Origin: Sulfurospirillum halorespirans DSM 13726
Lineage (GTDB): Bacteria > Campylobacterota > Campylobacteria > Campylobacterales > Sulfurospirillaceae
Reading direction: 5' to 3'
Length of the DNA: 64,000 nucleotides
Assembly: GCF_001723605.1 (NCBI RefSeq)
Contig: NZ_CP017111.1
Span: 2,480,001-2,544,000, forward strand
Under the pieces are notes generated by a model. It searched no databases and was not told the origin of the DNA. It saw only the letters and a list, made by a program, of their open reading frames with translations. This document shows, one piece after another, positions 1 to 8,223 of this stretch. Both the position numbers and the translations under genes were made by a program. The first letter of the stretch is position 1. Each line of letters opens with the position of its first letter.

Positions 1-23
1 TAACATTGTTCCACCTTTTTTAT

Positions 24-258
24 TTTAGCTCCTGACACGCTTTTAAAGCAAAGCTCTAAAAGCTACGCTAACGCTGTGTTCTCCTCGGCGGAGTGCCCGC
101 GCACCTTTGGTGCTTTTTTCTTTAGCTCCTGACACACTTTTAAAACAAAGCTCTGAAAGCTATGCTAACGCTGAGTTTTCTTCGGCAGAAAGCTCACGCA
201 CCTTAGTACTTCTTTCTTTAGCTCCTGACACGCTTTTAAAGCAAAGCTCTAAAAGCTA
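24..258. repeat. 97-bp tandem repeat (about 2.4 copies) downstream of soxZ
   Basis: Three starts of the same unit (TTTAGCTCCTGACAC) lie at 24, 121 and 217, giving periods of 97 and 96 bp. The third copy breaks off at about 258, a few bases before the soxZ stop codon. Each unit holds the arm-rich stretch GCTTTTAAAGCAAAGCTCT and a TCGGC-centred hairpin. The middle part of copy 1 reads GCACC-TTT-GGTGC followed by six T, a plus-strand terminator shape that is degraded in copy 2. A 100-residue plus-strand reading frame crosses the block, but its protein is simply the repeat translated twice. I regard the block as a non-coding extragenic repeat. Confidence 0.8.
101..117 (+). terminator. Terminator-like hairpin inside the tandem repeat
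   Basis: GCACC TTT GGTGC is followed by TTTTTT on the plus strand. No plus-strand gene is visible upstream in the window, so the shape may be incidental to the repeat. It is not oriented to end the minus-strand sox operon. Confidence 0.4.
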
Positions 259-264
259 CAAAGT

Positions 265-558
265 TTATTTGAGATCAAACTCACCTTGTTCTGTTTCGCC
301 CGTGTTGTCTTTCCATGAGACATCAATTTTATCGCCTACTTTGGCACCTTTAAACATAAACTTTATAAAAGGGTTTTCTGAAATACCCACGCTTGGATAC
401 ATGGTATAAACGGTTTTCCCGCCATGCTTAACCAATAACTCTTGGATATATTTAGCTGTTTTATTGGTTTTTGCATTGACCATTTGCATCGGATGTTTTA
501 TGAGAAGTTTGACTTCTGCTACGTCATCTTTGACTTTTGCTATTACTTTGATTCCCAT
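265..558 (-). CDS. soxZ: SoxZ, thiosulfate-oxidising carrier subunit
   Basis: The 97-residue protein matches SoxZ in length and overall pattern: a small immunoglobulin-like beta sandwich with an early HPM motif (KHPMQMV, residues 21-27) and the late GDKIDVSWKDNTG segment. SoxZ pairs with SoxY in the periplasm; SoxY carries the sulfur substrate on a C-terminal cysteine while the other Sox enzymes act on it. SoxZ has no signal peptide and in the family is exported together with the Tat substrate SoxY, which agrees with the lack of a leader here. It is the last sox gene in the window, 58 bp after soxY. soxA and soxB are not seen and may lie beyond position 1 or elsewhere. Confidence 0.95.
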   Translation of the reverse strand: MGIKVIAKVKDDVAEVKLLIKHPMQMVNAKTNKTAKYIQELLVKHGGKTVYTMYPSVGISENPFIKFMFKGAKVGDKIDVSWKDNTGETEQGEFDLK

Positions 559-616
559 TGTATTTCTCCATTTAAGTATTTATAATATTTTTCGTGCATT
601 GCTGTGAAAGGTTTTA

Positions 617-1069
617 TCAACCACCACATCCACCAACAGTCACTTTAACCTCTTTGGTTGCCGTATGAAGTGTGCCATCTTTTGTTTTGACCACTAAAAC
701 AACATTACTCGTCTCACCCATTCGTATACGTGTTGAAAAATCAGGGATGGTATTTTCATTGATTTGCCAAACCGCAATGAGTGGGTAAGGGTTTTTCTCA
801 ACAAAAAGGGACATCTCTACAACATCGGGTAGTGTCGTTGAAATCGTCACAGGAACAGCTCCACCATTTTCTGCTATATCAGGAACTTTGAGTTCAACCT
901 TGCTGTCTGCTGCTGATTTGGCTTGTCCATATAAATCGCCCATGGCTTCAGGGGCACTTTTAAACGTAAATGCTTTCGCATGATCTTCTAAAAACCCCGC
1001 GTACAGTGAAGGAGAAAGTACTCCAAGGGCAATAAAACCACCTATTTTTATAAAATTTCTTCGTTGCAT
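617..1069 (-). CDS. soxY: SoxY, sulfur-carrier protein with C-terminal GGCGG
   Basis: This 150-residue protein begins with a twin-arginine leader (MQRRNFIKIGG, then a hydrophobic stretch) and ends in GGCGG, the swinging arm whose cysteine covalently holds thiosulfate-derived sulfur in SoxY. Both hallmarks are intact. It lies between soxX and soxZ with short gaps, as expected for an operon whose products form the SoxYZ heterodimer. The Tat leader implies folding, and probably SoxYZ assembly, before export. Confidence 0.96.
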   Translation of the reverse strand: MQRRNFIKIGGFIALGVLSPSLYAGFLEDHAKAFTFKSAPEAMGDLYGQAKSAADSKVELKVPDIAENGGAVPVTISTTLPDVVEMSLFVEKNPYPLIAVWQINENTIPDFSTRIRMGETSNVVLVVKTKDGTLHTATKEVKVTVGGCGG

Positions 1070-1084
1070 AGTTGTCTCCTAAGT

Positions 1085-1453
1085 TTATTTAACGGTATAT
1101 CTAATGTACGCAATAACTGCGTCTATTTCGTCTTTGGTTACCCTAAGATTTCTTCCCAATGGAGGCATCGTTGAGTTGGGGGTATCGACATTGGGGTCCC
1201 AAATTTTGTTGAAAAAGTATTCATCAGGAAGTCCTACAAAATTGGCAAGATTGGGTCCCATATTGCCTTCTTGCTCAATCCCCGAACCCGTAAGCGTATG
1301 ACACGCTAAACAGTTCCCCCTTGATATATCTTTGTAAACGGCTTCTCCAAGCTTAATCTTCGCATCCTTGCTCATCTCTTTATCTGCGGCTACCATACCC
1401 GTTACAAGTAGCGCCGTACACGAAAGAGCAATTACTAATTTGATAGGCATCAT
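1085..1453 (-). CDS. soxX: SoxX-type monohaem cytochrome c
   Basis: The 122-residue protein has a Sec signal peptide (hydrophobic residues 4-21) and one haem c site, CLACH at 48-52. The downstream GPNL and MPPLGRN segments supply the usual methionine ligand region. The RGNCLACH, NKIWDP and TMPPLGRN pattern followed by an EID-V-Y-I helix is typical of SoxX, the small subunit of the SoxAX cytochrome that couples thiosulfate to SoxY. It sits between soxD and soxY. SoxA, its normal partner, is not in the window, so a generic class I cytochrome remains possible. Confidence 0.85.
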   Translation of the reverse strand: MMPIKLVIALSCTALLVTGMVAADKEMSKDAKIKLGEAVYKDISRGNCLACHTLTGSGIEQEGNMGPNLANFVGLPDEYFFNKIWDPNVDTPNSTMPPLGRNLRVTKDEIDAVIAYIRYTVK

Positions 1454-1463
1454 CGTTACTCCT

Positions 1464-2582
1464 TTATTTACTTTGGTTGATCATATATGCTGCAGCTTCA
1501 TTCACGGCATCATCACTTAGATCAGTCGCTCCACCCTTTGGAGGCATTGCACCCACTCCCATGATAGCGTTCTTTAAGACCGTATCCAAGCCTTTACTCA
1601 TCGCCTTTGCCCATGCGGTTTTATCTCCCAACTTTGGAGAACCTGCAAGACCTGATTCATGACACCCTGCACAGTAGGTCACATAGGTTGCTTTCCCTGG
1701 AACATCGCTTTCTGCTTTGCTTCCAACCTCTCCATAAAAGTAGCGCTCTTCTCCAAATTCTGGCTCGACCTCTGTGCCATCGGTTACAATCCGTTGAATC
1801 GTCACTTTGTTAAGATCAAGACAATCTTTCATACACCGTTTATTCTGTGTATCGGATTTTCTTAGATTGTTGTATTCAAACCCTTTTTCGTTTGGCATGT
1901 GCACCGCTTTGATAAAAGCCGCATCAATGACCGTATCATCTTCGATGGCTTCTCCATTGACTTTGATGTCATTGACTTGGAGCAAGTAGCCCAAAATGCC
2001 ATACACTTCACTGTTCGTAAGGGATTTAGGCGAAGAGAGTGGCATCGCCGTTTGAATGTACCAAAACATCGGTGCGATGTAAGGAAGATAACTGCCAAAT
2101 GTCTTTAAGGGGCCAGGTTCTCCGCCATTTTGAGGATGTAGTTTGAGTGTGTTTAGACCTCCTGTAAGCACAGGAAATTTATCCACGCCCTCACCAAAAT
2201 CGCCATGGCATGCGCCACATTTTGCGATAAACACTTCAGAGCCCTTCGCAACACTCATGCTTCCTTTTGGCAACCCTTTTCCATCCGGTCTGACATCGGT
2301 ATCCCATGCCTCAACTTGCTCTTTGGTCGCTTTTTCGCCAAGATGAAACCCTTTGGCACTAAAAGGTGAAGCATACACATGGTTAACACTAAAATTTTGA
2401 GGCTTTTTGATAGCACCATCATTGTTGATTTTATTGCCGTGCATGTCTATTGTCTCGCTCGGATAGGGGTATTTATCGGGATTGGCGGGTGTATAGCTCA
2501 GTGATTCACTCATCGCAGAGGACGCGTACAACAGTGTTATCACACCCGCTATCGCGATATTATGCTTCATAGATGTGAACAT
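1464..2582 (-). CDS. soxD: SoxD-type dihaem cytochrome c subunit of the SoxCD complex
   Basis: Two haem c motifs, CGACH and CAGCH, lie in two cytochrome domains of a roughly 372-residue exported protein, the arrangement of SoxD. It receives electrons from SoxC, which oxidises the sulfane sulfur bound to SoxY. I start it at ATG 2582 (MFTSMKHN), because a strong GGGGAGG ribosome site lies 6 bases upstream and a signal peptide follows directly. The longer frame reaching 2663 would add a basic, non-leader N-terminus inside soxC. The chosen start overlaps the soxC end by about 23 bp, suggesting coupled translation. Confidence 0.9.
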   Translation of the reverse strand: MFTSMKHNIAIAGVITLLYASSAMSESLSYTPANPDKYPYPSETIDMHGNKINNDGAIKKPQNFSVNHVYASPFSAKGFHLGEKATKEQVEAWDTDVRPDGKGLPKGSMSVAKGSEVFIAKCGACHGDFGEGVDKFPVLTGGLNTLKLHPQNGGEPGPLKTFGSYLPYIAPMFWYIQTAMPLSSPKSLTNSEVYGILGYLLQVNDIKVNGEAIEDDTVIDAAFIKAVHMPNEKGFEYNNLRKSDTQNKRCMKDCLDLNKVTIQRIVTDGTEVEPEFGEERYFYGEVGSKAESDVPGKATYVTYCAGCHESGLAGSPKLGDKTAWAKAMSKGLDTVLKNAIMGVGAMPPKGGATDLSDDAVNEAAAYMINQSK

Positions 2583-3873
2583 TGTGAACCTCCCCGTTGC
2601 TTTTAACTTCCCAAGTTTGGATGGCATTTCGATGATACACCGCCTCTTTACCTCGTGCCGCATTGATTTGGGTGGCTACGGGTTGGGTAAATCCTGTATC
2701 GTCCGTTGCTCTGCTTTGGAGCATCATAGGCTTTCCATCCCATTCTATTTTAAGCGCGAACCTCGTGACGGCTTTGGGCAGTTGAATACTTGTGAACTTA
2801 GCCTCCTTCCATGTTTTTCCCCCATCAGTGGAGATATCAACATACTTTATCGTTCCTTTGCCAGACCATGCGATCCCTTCTACCATGATAGGTCCTTTTT
2901 TCTGACCAACCCAATTGCGCTCAGGACACGGCGAGGTAATGACGGAATTTGCTTCAAATACCCAGTTGTACATCAAGGCGTGACCATCTTTTAGCAGCAT
3001 CGTGTATTTGGTGCTCTCTTCTCTGACCATCCACGATTTCGTGTCAAACTCCAATCGCTTCAACCACTTCACCTGCATAACACCTTCCCAACCCGGCAAG
3101 AAAAGCCTGATGGGATAGCCCTGTTCAGGTCGAAGCGCCTCGCCATTTTGGGCATAGACCAGCATCGCATCATCGAGTACTTTTTCTATCGGGATGGAGC
3201 GCCCCACACCCGCAGGGTCTGAGCCTTCAGGAAACATCCATTTGGCTTCGGGTTTGAGTCCAATATCTTCCAATATGGTTTTTAAAGGAACACCCGTCCA
3301 TTCGCTACACGCCAACATTCCATGTGTGACTTGCAAGGAGTCCATGCCAGGCCCACGAAACTCCATACCGTTGTTGGCGGCGCATTCAAAGGAGTGAATG
3401 ACACTGATGCTTGGGTATCGTTTAATATCTTCGAGTGTTAAAACAACTTCTCTATCCACCAACCCGTGAATCAATAAACGATACTCTTTAGGGTTAATAT
3501 CAATCACACCCCCATGACACCTCGTAAAATGAAGCCCATTGGGAACGATGATCCCTTTTAAATCCTGCCACGGAGTAAAGCTAACCGATGCTTTTCTATC
3601 AGCCGTCAGCCAAGGAACTTCACGCCTAACCACATGTTTCTCAAATCGAGAAGGCATTCCATAAGGATCGCTGTTATTATCCCGTCCCCATTTCAATCCC
3701 CAGTCAGGATTGTTCGGAGGTAAGTTGTTTGGATTGATGGGATACTCAGCATGAAGCTGTGTAGCGCTACCAACCGTTGCCAACGCTGCAGCCGAGTAGA
3801 GAAAACTTTTTTTTAAAAAATTTCGTCTACTGCTCTCTTCTTTAAAAGAGTCTATTTCATAGGTATCTCGCAA
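2560..3873 (-). CDS. soxC: SoxC, sulfite-oxidase-family molybdenum subunit (sulfane dehydrogenase)
   Basis: The 437-residue protein carries a twin-arginine leader (SRRNFLKK around residues 15-22) and the sulfite-oxidase-family molybdopterin fold. The likely molybdenum-ligating cysteine is C164 in HSFECAANN. A C-terminal dimerisation domain (GKGTIKYVDISTDGG) follows. In SoxCD this subunit oxidises the outer sulfur on SoxY-cysteine persulfide and passes six electrons to SoxD. It is the first of five consecutive sox genes and lies 53 bp after the hydrolase gene. Having soxCD suggests complete oxidation to sulfate without sulfur globules. Confidence 0.95.
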   Translation of the reverse strand: MRDTYEIDSFKEESSRRNFLKKSFLYSAAALATVGSATQLHAEYPINPNNLPPNNPDWGLKWGRDNNSDPYGMPSRFEKHVVRREVPWLTADRKASVSFTPWQDLKGIIVPNGLHFTRCHGGVIDINPKEYRLLIHGLVDREVVLTLEDIKRYPSISVIHSFECAANNGMEFRGPGMDSLQVTHGMLACSEWTGVPLKTILEDIGLKPEAKWMFPEGSDPAGVGRSIPIEKVLDDAMLVYAQNGEALRPEQGYPIRLFLPGWEGVMQVKWLKRLEFDTKSWMVREESTKYTMLLKDGHALMYNWVFEANSVITSPCPERNWVGQKKGPIMVEGIAWSGKGTIKYVDISTDGGKTWKEAKFTSIQLPKAVTRFALKIEWDGKPMMLQSRATDDTGFTQPVATQINAARGKEAVYHRNAIQTWEVKSNGEVHNVHIYEA

Positions 3874-3926
3874 GTTTTCCTCCCGAAGTATATGTATTTC
3901 AAATTTTCTAATATTATGGTGATTAT

Positions 3927-4664
3927 TTAGTGACTACTCTTTAAAAAGCCATCGATATACGGTTTCACTCTTGGCAACAACACGACACCATGCCCATCGC
4001 TTGAAATCAACAGCAACGAACCGCGCAATGCCTCTTTAGTATACGCAATCGCTCGCTCTTGCGCACCCAAAGGGTCATCTTTACCTGCGATAAACAAGGA
4101 AGGCGCTTCTGAGTACATCAGCGATGTTTTGATAGCTTCCTCATCTCCACCACCTGGAGATAACGCGATCAGCGCGATAGGCTCAGCCTCTACCATCAAA
4201 GGGATGATCGCCCCAGCCCCAAGAGAGGAACCAACAAGGATCAGCTTGTGCATATCGATCTCTTTTTCGCTAGAGAGCTTGCTTAGCCACTGCGACAAAT
4301 CACCCGTTATTTTTTCAAATCCCACATTCTTTTTGCTCTCTTCAATCGCACTGGCGATGTGATCCATTCGGGTATCCGCGCTAATTTTGACTGTGGTGCC
4401 ATTTTTCATAATCGACTTACCATGACCTCGAAGATCCACCATCAAAGTTGCATACCCTTTTTGGTTAAACTCTCCAGCCATCTCTTTCCAGATGGTATGG
4501 TCTGCGCCAAATTGATGCGCAAAGAAAACGATGGGATAGTTCGCTTGTTTTTGCGCGGGATAATCCAACCAGCCGTGCATCACAAAACCATCTTCACTGG
4601 TGATAGTGATCTCTTTTGCAAACAGTGACATACAGGCAAGGAGTAAAAAGATGACTACAGGCAT
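3927..4664 (-). CDS. Periplasmic alpha/beta hydrolase
   Basis: The 245-residue protein has an N-terminal signal peptide (about residues 1-16) and an alpha/beta hydrolase fold. The nucleophile elbow is GSSLG (Ser147), an acid follows in AGKDDP, and the histidine is in SSDGHG. FFAHQFG and VDLRGHG are the usual oxyanion and strand motifs. The substrate cannot be read from the sequence. It overlaps the pentapeptide gene by 10 bp and precedes soxC, so it is co-transcribed with the sox genes and may act on a periplasmic ester or thioester. That role is inference from position. Confidence 0.75.
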   Translation of the reverse strand: MPVVIFLLLACMSLFAKEITITSEDGFVMHGWLDYPAQKQANYPIVFFAHQFGADHTIWKEMAGEFNQKGYATLMVDLRGHGKSIMKNGTTVKISADTRMDHIASAIEESKKNVGFEKITGDLSQWLSKLSSEKEIDMHKLILVGSSLGAGAIIPLMVEAEPIALIALSPGGGDEEAIKTSLMYSEAPSLFIAGKDDPLGAQERAIAYTKEALRGSLLLISSDGHGVVLLPRVKPYIDGFLKSSH

Positions 4665-5263
4665 TGTGTGCTCCCATCCATGATGGCACCATCTTTTTTG
4701 GCAGCTTCACAATCTTTCTTCAAGAGTTTTGCACCGTGAAGTTTGGTCTCCCAAAAGATGGCGCCCTCTAAATTGGTGTGGCGCAAATCCACACCTGTCA
4801 TGTTGGCTTGACCCAGTTGGGCTTCTTTCATCGTGACATTTTTAAGATTTGCCCCTTGAAAATTCACCGCCCACAGTCGTCCACTACTCATATCCGCATT
4901 TTCTAAATTGGCATTTTCCAAAGACATCCCTTTGGCATCCGCCCCCACAAAACGTGCATTTTTGAGGTTTGTACCGCTCCAATTTGAGGTATAAATAATC
5001 GCCCCTTCAAGATTGATGCCAATGGCTTCGGCATCGGAGACATTGGCTTTGGCAAAACTGGCTCCGCTAAAATCACCTTTATTGAGGGTTGCAAGCGAAA
5101 GATTGGCATTATCTAGCACAAATCCTTGCGCTTTAATGCCACTCAGATCTGCGCCACTTAAGTCGCATCCTACACACGCTTTGTCTTTCATCAGTTTATC
5201 AACCGCTTCGTTCGCAAACAGCGATGAGAGCACACAAAAGATTAAAATGACTATGTTTCGCAT
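4655..5263 (-). CDS. Exported pentapeptide-repeat protein
   Basis: After a signal peptide (about residues 1-17) almost the whole 202-residue protein is A(D/N)LXX pentapeptide repeats, for example ADLSG, ANLSL, TNLKN, ANLEN, ANMTG and TNLEG. These fold into a right-handed quadrilateral beta helix. A CVGC pair near residues 32-35 and two cysteines in the C-terminal tail (DCEAAKK, QCL) could form periplasmic disulfides. The neighbouring SoxW-like thioredoxin and CcdA could service them. The function is unknown; the operon position suggests a structural role in the sox system. Confidence 0.75.
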   Translation of the reverse strand: MRNIVILIFCVLSSLFANEAVDKLMKDKACVGCDLSGADLSGIKAQGFVLDNANLSLATLNKGDFSGASFAKANVSDAEAIGINLEGAIIYTSNWSGTNLKNARFVGADAKGMSLENANLENADMSSGRLWAVNFQGANLKNVTMKEAQLGQANMTGVDLRHTNLEGAIFWETKLHGAKLLKKDCEAAKKDGAIMDGSTQCL

Positions 5264-5266
5264 CGC

Positions 5267-5665
5267 TTATCCTTTACTTTTTGCTTTTTCTAAAAACTGC
5301 AAAAATCGATCGCTTCTTGTTCCACCGATTTGCCTCTCTACAATATTTCCCTCTTTGTCGGTGATATAAAACGTTGGAACGCCGATACGTGGGTATTTTG
5401 CAGGCACTTCCGTCTCTCTAAACTCAAGGGCGACATTGACAAAATTGGCATCCATATACGCGCGTACTTTTTCATCTTTAAAGACCACATTTTCCATGTA
5501 AGCACACTCGGGACAGCCTTTGAGATGGATCATAATCATCATCATTTTGTTCTCTTTTTGTGCCGCTTCAAAACCCGATTTATAATCATGATAGAGCTTT
5601 GGACCATCACTGGCTAAAAGCAGTGAGCCAAGAAGAAGAAACATCAAGGCAAAGATTTTTTTCAT
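5267..5665 (-). CDS. SoxW-like periplasmic thioredoxin
   Basis: This is a 132-residue exported thioredoxin-fold protein with a leader (about residues 1-18), the redox pair CPEC at 51-54, and the cis-proline region GVPTFYI. The pattern of MIMIHLKGCPECAYME followed by RIGVPTFYITDKEG resembles SoxW and DsbD-gamma/TlpA-like reductases. It directly follows the ccdA-like gene by one base, the classical soxV-soxW arrangement in which the membrane protein passes electrons to SoxW to keep Sox cysteines reduced. SoxW is inferred from context; a general thiol reductase is possible. Confidence 0.8.
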   Translation of the reverse strand: MKKIFALMFLLLGSLLLASDGPKLYHDYKSGFEAAQKENKMMMIMIHLKGCPECAYMENVVFKDEKVRAYMDANFVNVALEFRETEVPAKYPRIGVPTFYITDKEGNIVERQIGGTRSDRFLQFLEKAKSKG

Positions 5666-5666
5666 A

Positions 5667-6446
5667 TCAAACTCCTTTAAAACCGAGATTTAGGAAAAAT
5701 TCTGTTAGCAAACTGATGCCACCCGTCGCAATCGCTACGCCAATGAGCACCAAAAGCGAACCTGCCACAATTTCGATAAGCTTAAAATGCTGTTTCATTC
5801 GGTTCATCACACCAATGGCGCGACTCGTCAAGAGTGCGCTTAGGAAAAAAGGAACGCCTAGTCCTGCGGCGTAAAGTGTCATTAAAATCGTTCCTTGCAT
5901 CGTGTCATCCCCAAATGAAGCCATGCCTAAAATACCGCCTAAAAGCGGTCCCACACACGGTGTCCACCCTAGCGCAAATGACATGCCGAGTAAAAAAGGG
6001 GCAAAGAAATTTAAGACATACCTAAACATGCCGCTCTCACTCTTTTTCATCCCTCCAAAATCTGCTCGCTGTTCGTAATTGAGGAATTTAATATCGATCG
6101 CGTGCATTACATGTAAACCAAAAATGATGATAATGACACCAGCAACTACCGCGACGTATTGATTGCGCATCCATTCGCCGATGAATGTTGAAGCCGCTGC
6201 GCCTAAAAGAATAAAAATAAGGCTAAATCCTGCGATAAAGAGTAAAGAGGCGGTGAGAACTTTGGTTTTTGTGCTTGAACTCATTTTTTCGTCGTCTTTT
6301 AGCTCCGCAAGAGAAAGCCCAGAGATGTACGATAAATAGGCAGGAATCAAGGGTAAAACACACGGACTTAGAAACGTAATAATCCCTGCTAAAAAGCTTA
6401 CAAGGTACGGCGCACTGGTAAATGCAGCTAAAAGAGCGTCACTCAT
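5667..6446 (-). CDS. CcdA/SoxV-type thiol electron transporter
   Basis: The protein has 259 residues and about six membrane helices. It carries the two conserved helix cysteines of the DsbD/CcdA family in FLSPCVLPLIPAY (about residue 29) and GWTPCVGPLLGG (about residue 164). This family moves reducing power from cytoplasmic thioredoxin to periplasmic partners. With the SoxW-like thioredoxin one base downstream it is best read as SoxV; a general role in cytochrome c maturation is an alternative. It is the first gene of the minus-strand sox operon and is preceded by a 318-bp intergenic region. Confidence 0.88.
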   Translation of the reverse strand: MSDALLAAFTSAPYLVSFLAGIITFLSPCVLPLIPAYLSYISGLSLAELKDDEKMSSSTKTKVLTASLLFIAGFSLIFILLGAAASTFIGEWMRNQYVAVVAGVIIIIFGLHVMHAIDIKFLNYEQRADFGGMKKSESGMFRYVLNFFAPFLLGMSFALGWTPCVGPLLGGILGMASFGDDTMQGTILMTLYAAGLGVPFFLSALLTSRAIGVMNRMKQHFKLIEIVAGSLLVLIGVAIATGGISLLTEFFLNLGFKGV

Positions 6447-6477
6447 TTCAGTCCTCCAATTAATGACTACTAAAATG

Positions 6478-6483
6478 AGTATA
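6478..6483 (-). promoter_or_regulatory. Possible -10 box for the sox operon
   Basis: Reading the minus strand, TATACT sits 32-37 bases before the ccdA start. It follows an AT-rich, T-tract-rich region without a clear -35 box, as is common in Campylobacterota sigma-70 promoters. This is suggestive only. Confidence 0.35.
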
Positions 6484-6682
6484 ATTGAAATATTTATAAA
6501 AATAACATAAATTTGTAACTTAGTTTTATATTTTTTTCTAACTTATAGTTGAGAATTGAGGGTGCTTTTTTTCGTTCAAATGAGAAATTATTTCAGCTTA
6601 GATGCCAAAACAGGCACCTTGCGTCATGTCATGGCGAAGTGATACATGCGAAATTTGCATAGAGTTTAATCAGAGGGGTCAA

Positions 6683-6736
6683 AGGGCGTGAGTAATTTTG
6701 CACTGCATTTGCAAAAACTTCAACCACTCACGCCCT
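6683..6736. repeat. Nested inverted repeat downstream of dgt
   Basis: AGGGCGTGAGT (6683-6693) pairs perfectly with ACTCACGCCCT (6726-6736). Inside it TTTTGCA (6696-6702) pairs with TGCAAAA (6710-6716), giving a two-level stem. No U-tract follows on either strand, so it is not a standard intrinsic terminator. It could stabilise the 3' end of the dgt message or act as a protein site. Confidence 0.6.
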
Positions 6737-6764
6737 ATGTTTACATGTAAAATGCACACGCCCG

Positions 6765-8207
6765 CTAAAGCGCCATCAATGTGCGATACTCGTGCAATGC
6801 AAAATCATCCGTCATACCGCTGATATAGTCGATGATAAGGCGCGTTCGATAATAAAATTCTAAAAGCATAGCGCTCTCTTCGTCTTTTCCCTCCAACGCT
6901 TTCACATCGTTTTGATACGCCACAATTTGCTTGGACGAGATGCGCTTAATCAACCTCATCGCGATGAAACACTCTATTTTTTCATCACTCAACAACGCCT
7001 CAAACTCTTTACATGTAAGATTCATCAGCGGTTTGAAAACACTCAAAAGCCCATTGATGATCGCGTAGCCTTGAAGCTCCAAAGTTTGCACATCTTTGTT
7101 TTGGTAGATATGCTTTGTGGAGATCGTTTGTAAGATTTTGATCGCTTTGTAGTATTTGCTTTTCGTGTCGTATTCCAGTAGCGCAGAATTAAAACTGCCT
7201 TCATATATCGCTTCGTGGTTTTGGGTGTAAATATCGACCACATGAAACACCAACGAGGTCACAAGTTTGGCACGTACGAGCGTAAAAAAAAGATTGAATT
7301 GGTACGGTTCTTCATTCTTTTTGGCTTGATCGTACCGATCTTGAATCACTTCCAAAAGGTACGTCTCACCCTCTTTTTCGCACTCCGCTTTGATCAATTC
7401 ATAAACCTTGTCAAGGCTCAAAATACCCTTCTCCACCGAGTCTTCCAAATCCGCCGTAAGGTAGGAGATGTCATCCGCCGCTTCCATGATGTAAGTGAGA
7501 GGAAAACGGTGTCCGTGTTTTACATGTAAAGCACTTTGTATCTTTTCAACAGCGCTTTTTTCACTGAAATAAAACCCTGGCTTTTTCATCAAATAATCAA
7601 ACGGCTCGCCTTTTTTAGGCTTATCTTCATACGCACCACGCGTGTATTTTACCACCGAAGCGATTTGAGTGTAGGAGAGATTGAGGCGTTGTAATTTGGT
7701 GATGACACGAATGGCTTGAGCGTTGCCATCGTAATTGCACAGATCTTTGGCAAGCATTATTTTAAGCGCTTTTGTCTCTTCCGAAGTTGCAGGAAATGTC
7801 TCAAACAGAGGCAGCGCATTTTCAGCAATCCATTTGTTGATCGTCTGTTCCGCAAAATGCCCAAACGGAGGATTGCCGATGTCGTGAAGCAGACTGGTCA
7901 TCTCCACCGTAGAGACAAACGCATTTTCAAGCCCTTCAAGCCCATAGGTTTTCAGCCCCTCTTTTTGAAGCTTGCTCAAAATACTCTTAGCAATAAACCG
8001 CGCAGTCTGCGATACCTCCAAAGAGTGCGTCAAACGCGTACGAATCGAAGCATTGAGTTCCAACGCAAACACCTGCGTACGCTTTTGAAGCCTCCGAAAC
8101 GCAGGAGCGGAGAGAATGCGCCCACGGTCACTCTCAATGGAATAGTCCAGATTGTCGATGGGATTGACTTCTCTGGCGGTGGTGAGTTTTTTGCTGTAAT
8201 CAATCAT
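6765..8207 (-). CDS. dgt: dGTPase (deoxyguanosinetriphosphate triphosphohydrolase)
   Basis: The 480-residue cytoplasmic HD-domain protein has the family hallmarks near the N-terminus: RRLQKRTQVF, RTRLTHSLEV (metal-binding His) and LLHDIGNPPFGHFAE (the HD pair). YIMEAADDISY and the DLED region follow. Dgt enzymes hydrolyse dGTP, or dNTPs in general, to the nucleoside and triphosphate; they shape nucleotide pools and are sometimes antiviral. The start ATG at 8207 has an AAGGT ribosome site and the length is normal. The gene contains two TTACATGTAA copies, read as LTCK and LHVK. Confidence 0.93.
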   Translation of the reverse strand: MIDYSKKLTTAREVNPIDNLDYSIESDRGRILSAPAFRRLQKRTQVFALELNASIRTRLTHSLEVSQTARFIAKSILSKLQKEGLKTYGLEGLENAFVSTVEMTSLLHDIGNPPFGHFAEQTINKWIAENALPLFETFPATSEETKALKIMLAKDLCNYDGNAQAIRVITKLQRLNLSYTQIASVVKYTRGAYEDKPKKGEPFDYLMKKPGFYFSEKSAVEKIQSALHVKHGHRFPLTYIMEAADDISYLTADLEDSVEKGILSLDKVYELIKAECEKEGETYLLEVIQDRYDQAKKNEEPYQFNLFFTLVRAKLVTSLVFHVVDIYTQNHEAIYEGSFNSALLEYDTKSKYYKAIKILQTISTKHIYQNKDVQTLELQGYAIINGLLSVFKPLMNLTCKEFEALLSDEKIECFIAMRLIKRISSKQIVAYQNDVKALEGKDEESAMLLEFYYRTRLIIDYISGMTDDFALHEYRTLMAL

Positions 8208-8223
8208 GGATGACCTTTTAAAT

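Larger units (their letters stand above)
6447..6764. other. Intergenic region between ccdA and dgt
   Basis: About 318 bp hold no convincing gene. The part near ccdA is very AT-rich and probably carries the sox promoter. The part near dgt holds a long inverted repeat (6683-6736) and one TTACATGTAA copy at 6741. Confidence 0.7.

Noticed and set aside
107-409. 100-residue plus-strand frame at the left end
   Set aside because: It is the 97-bp tandem repeat translated twice, running antisense into soxZ, without a ribosome site.
7716-8213. 165-residue frame opposite dgt
   Set aside because: Antisense to a well-supported enzyme, with no family features.
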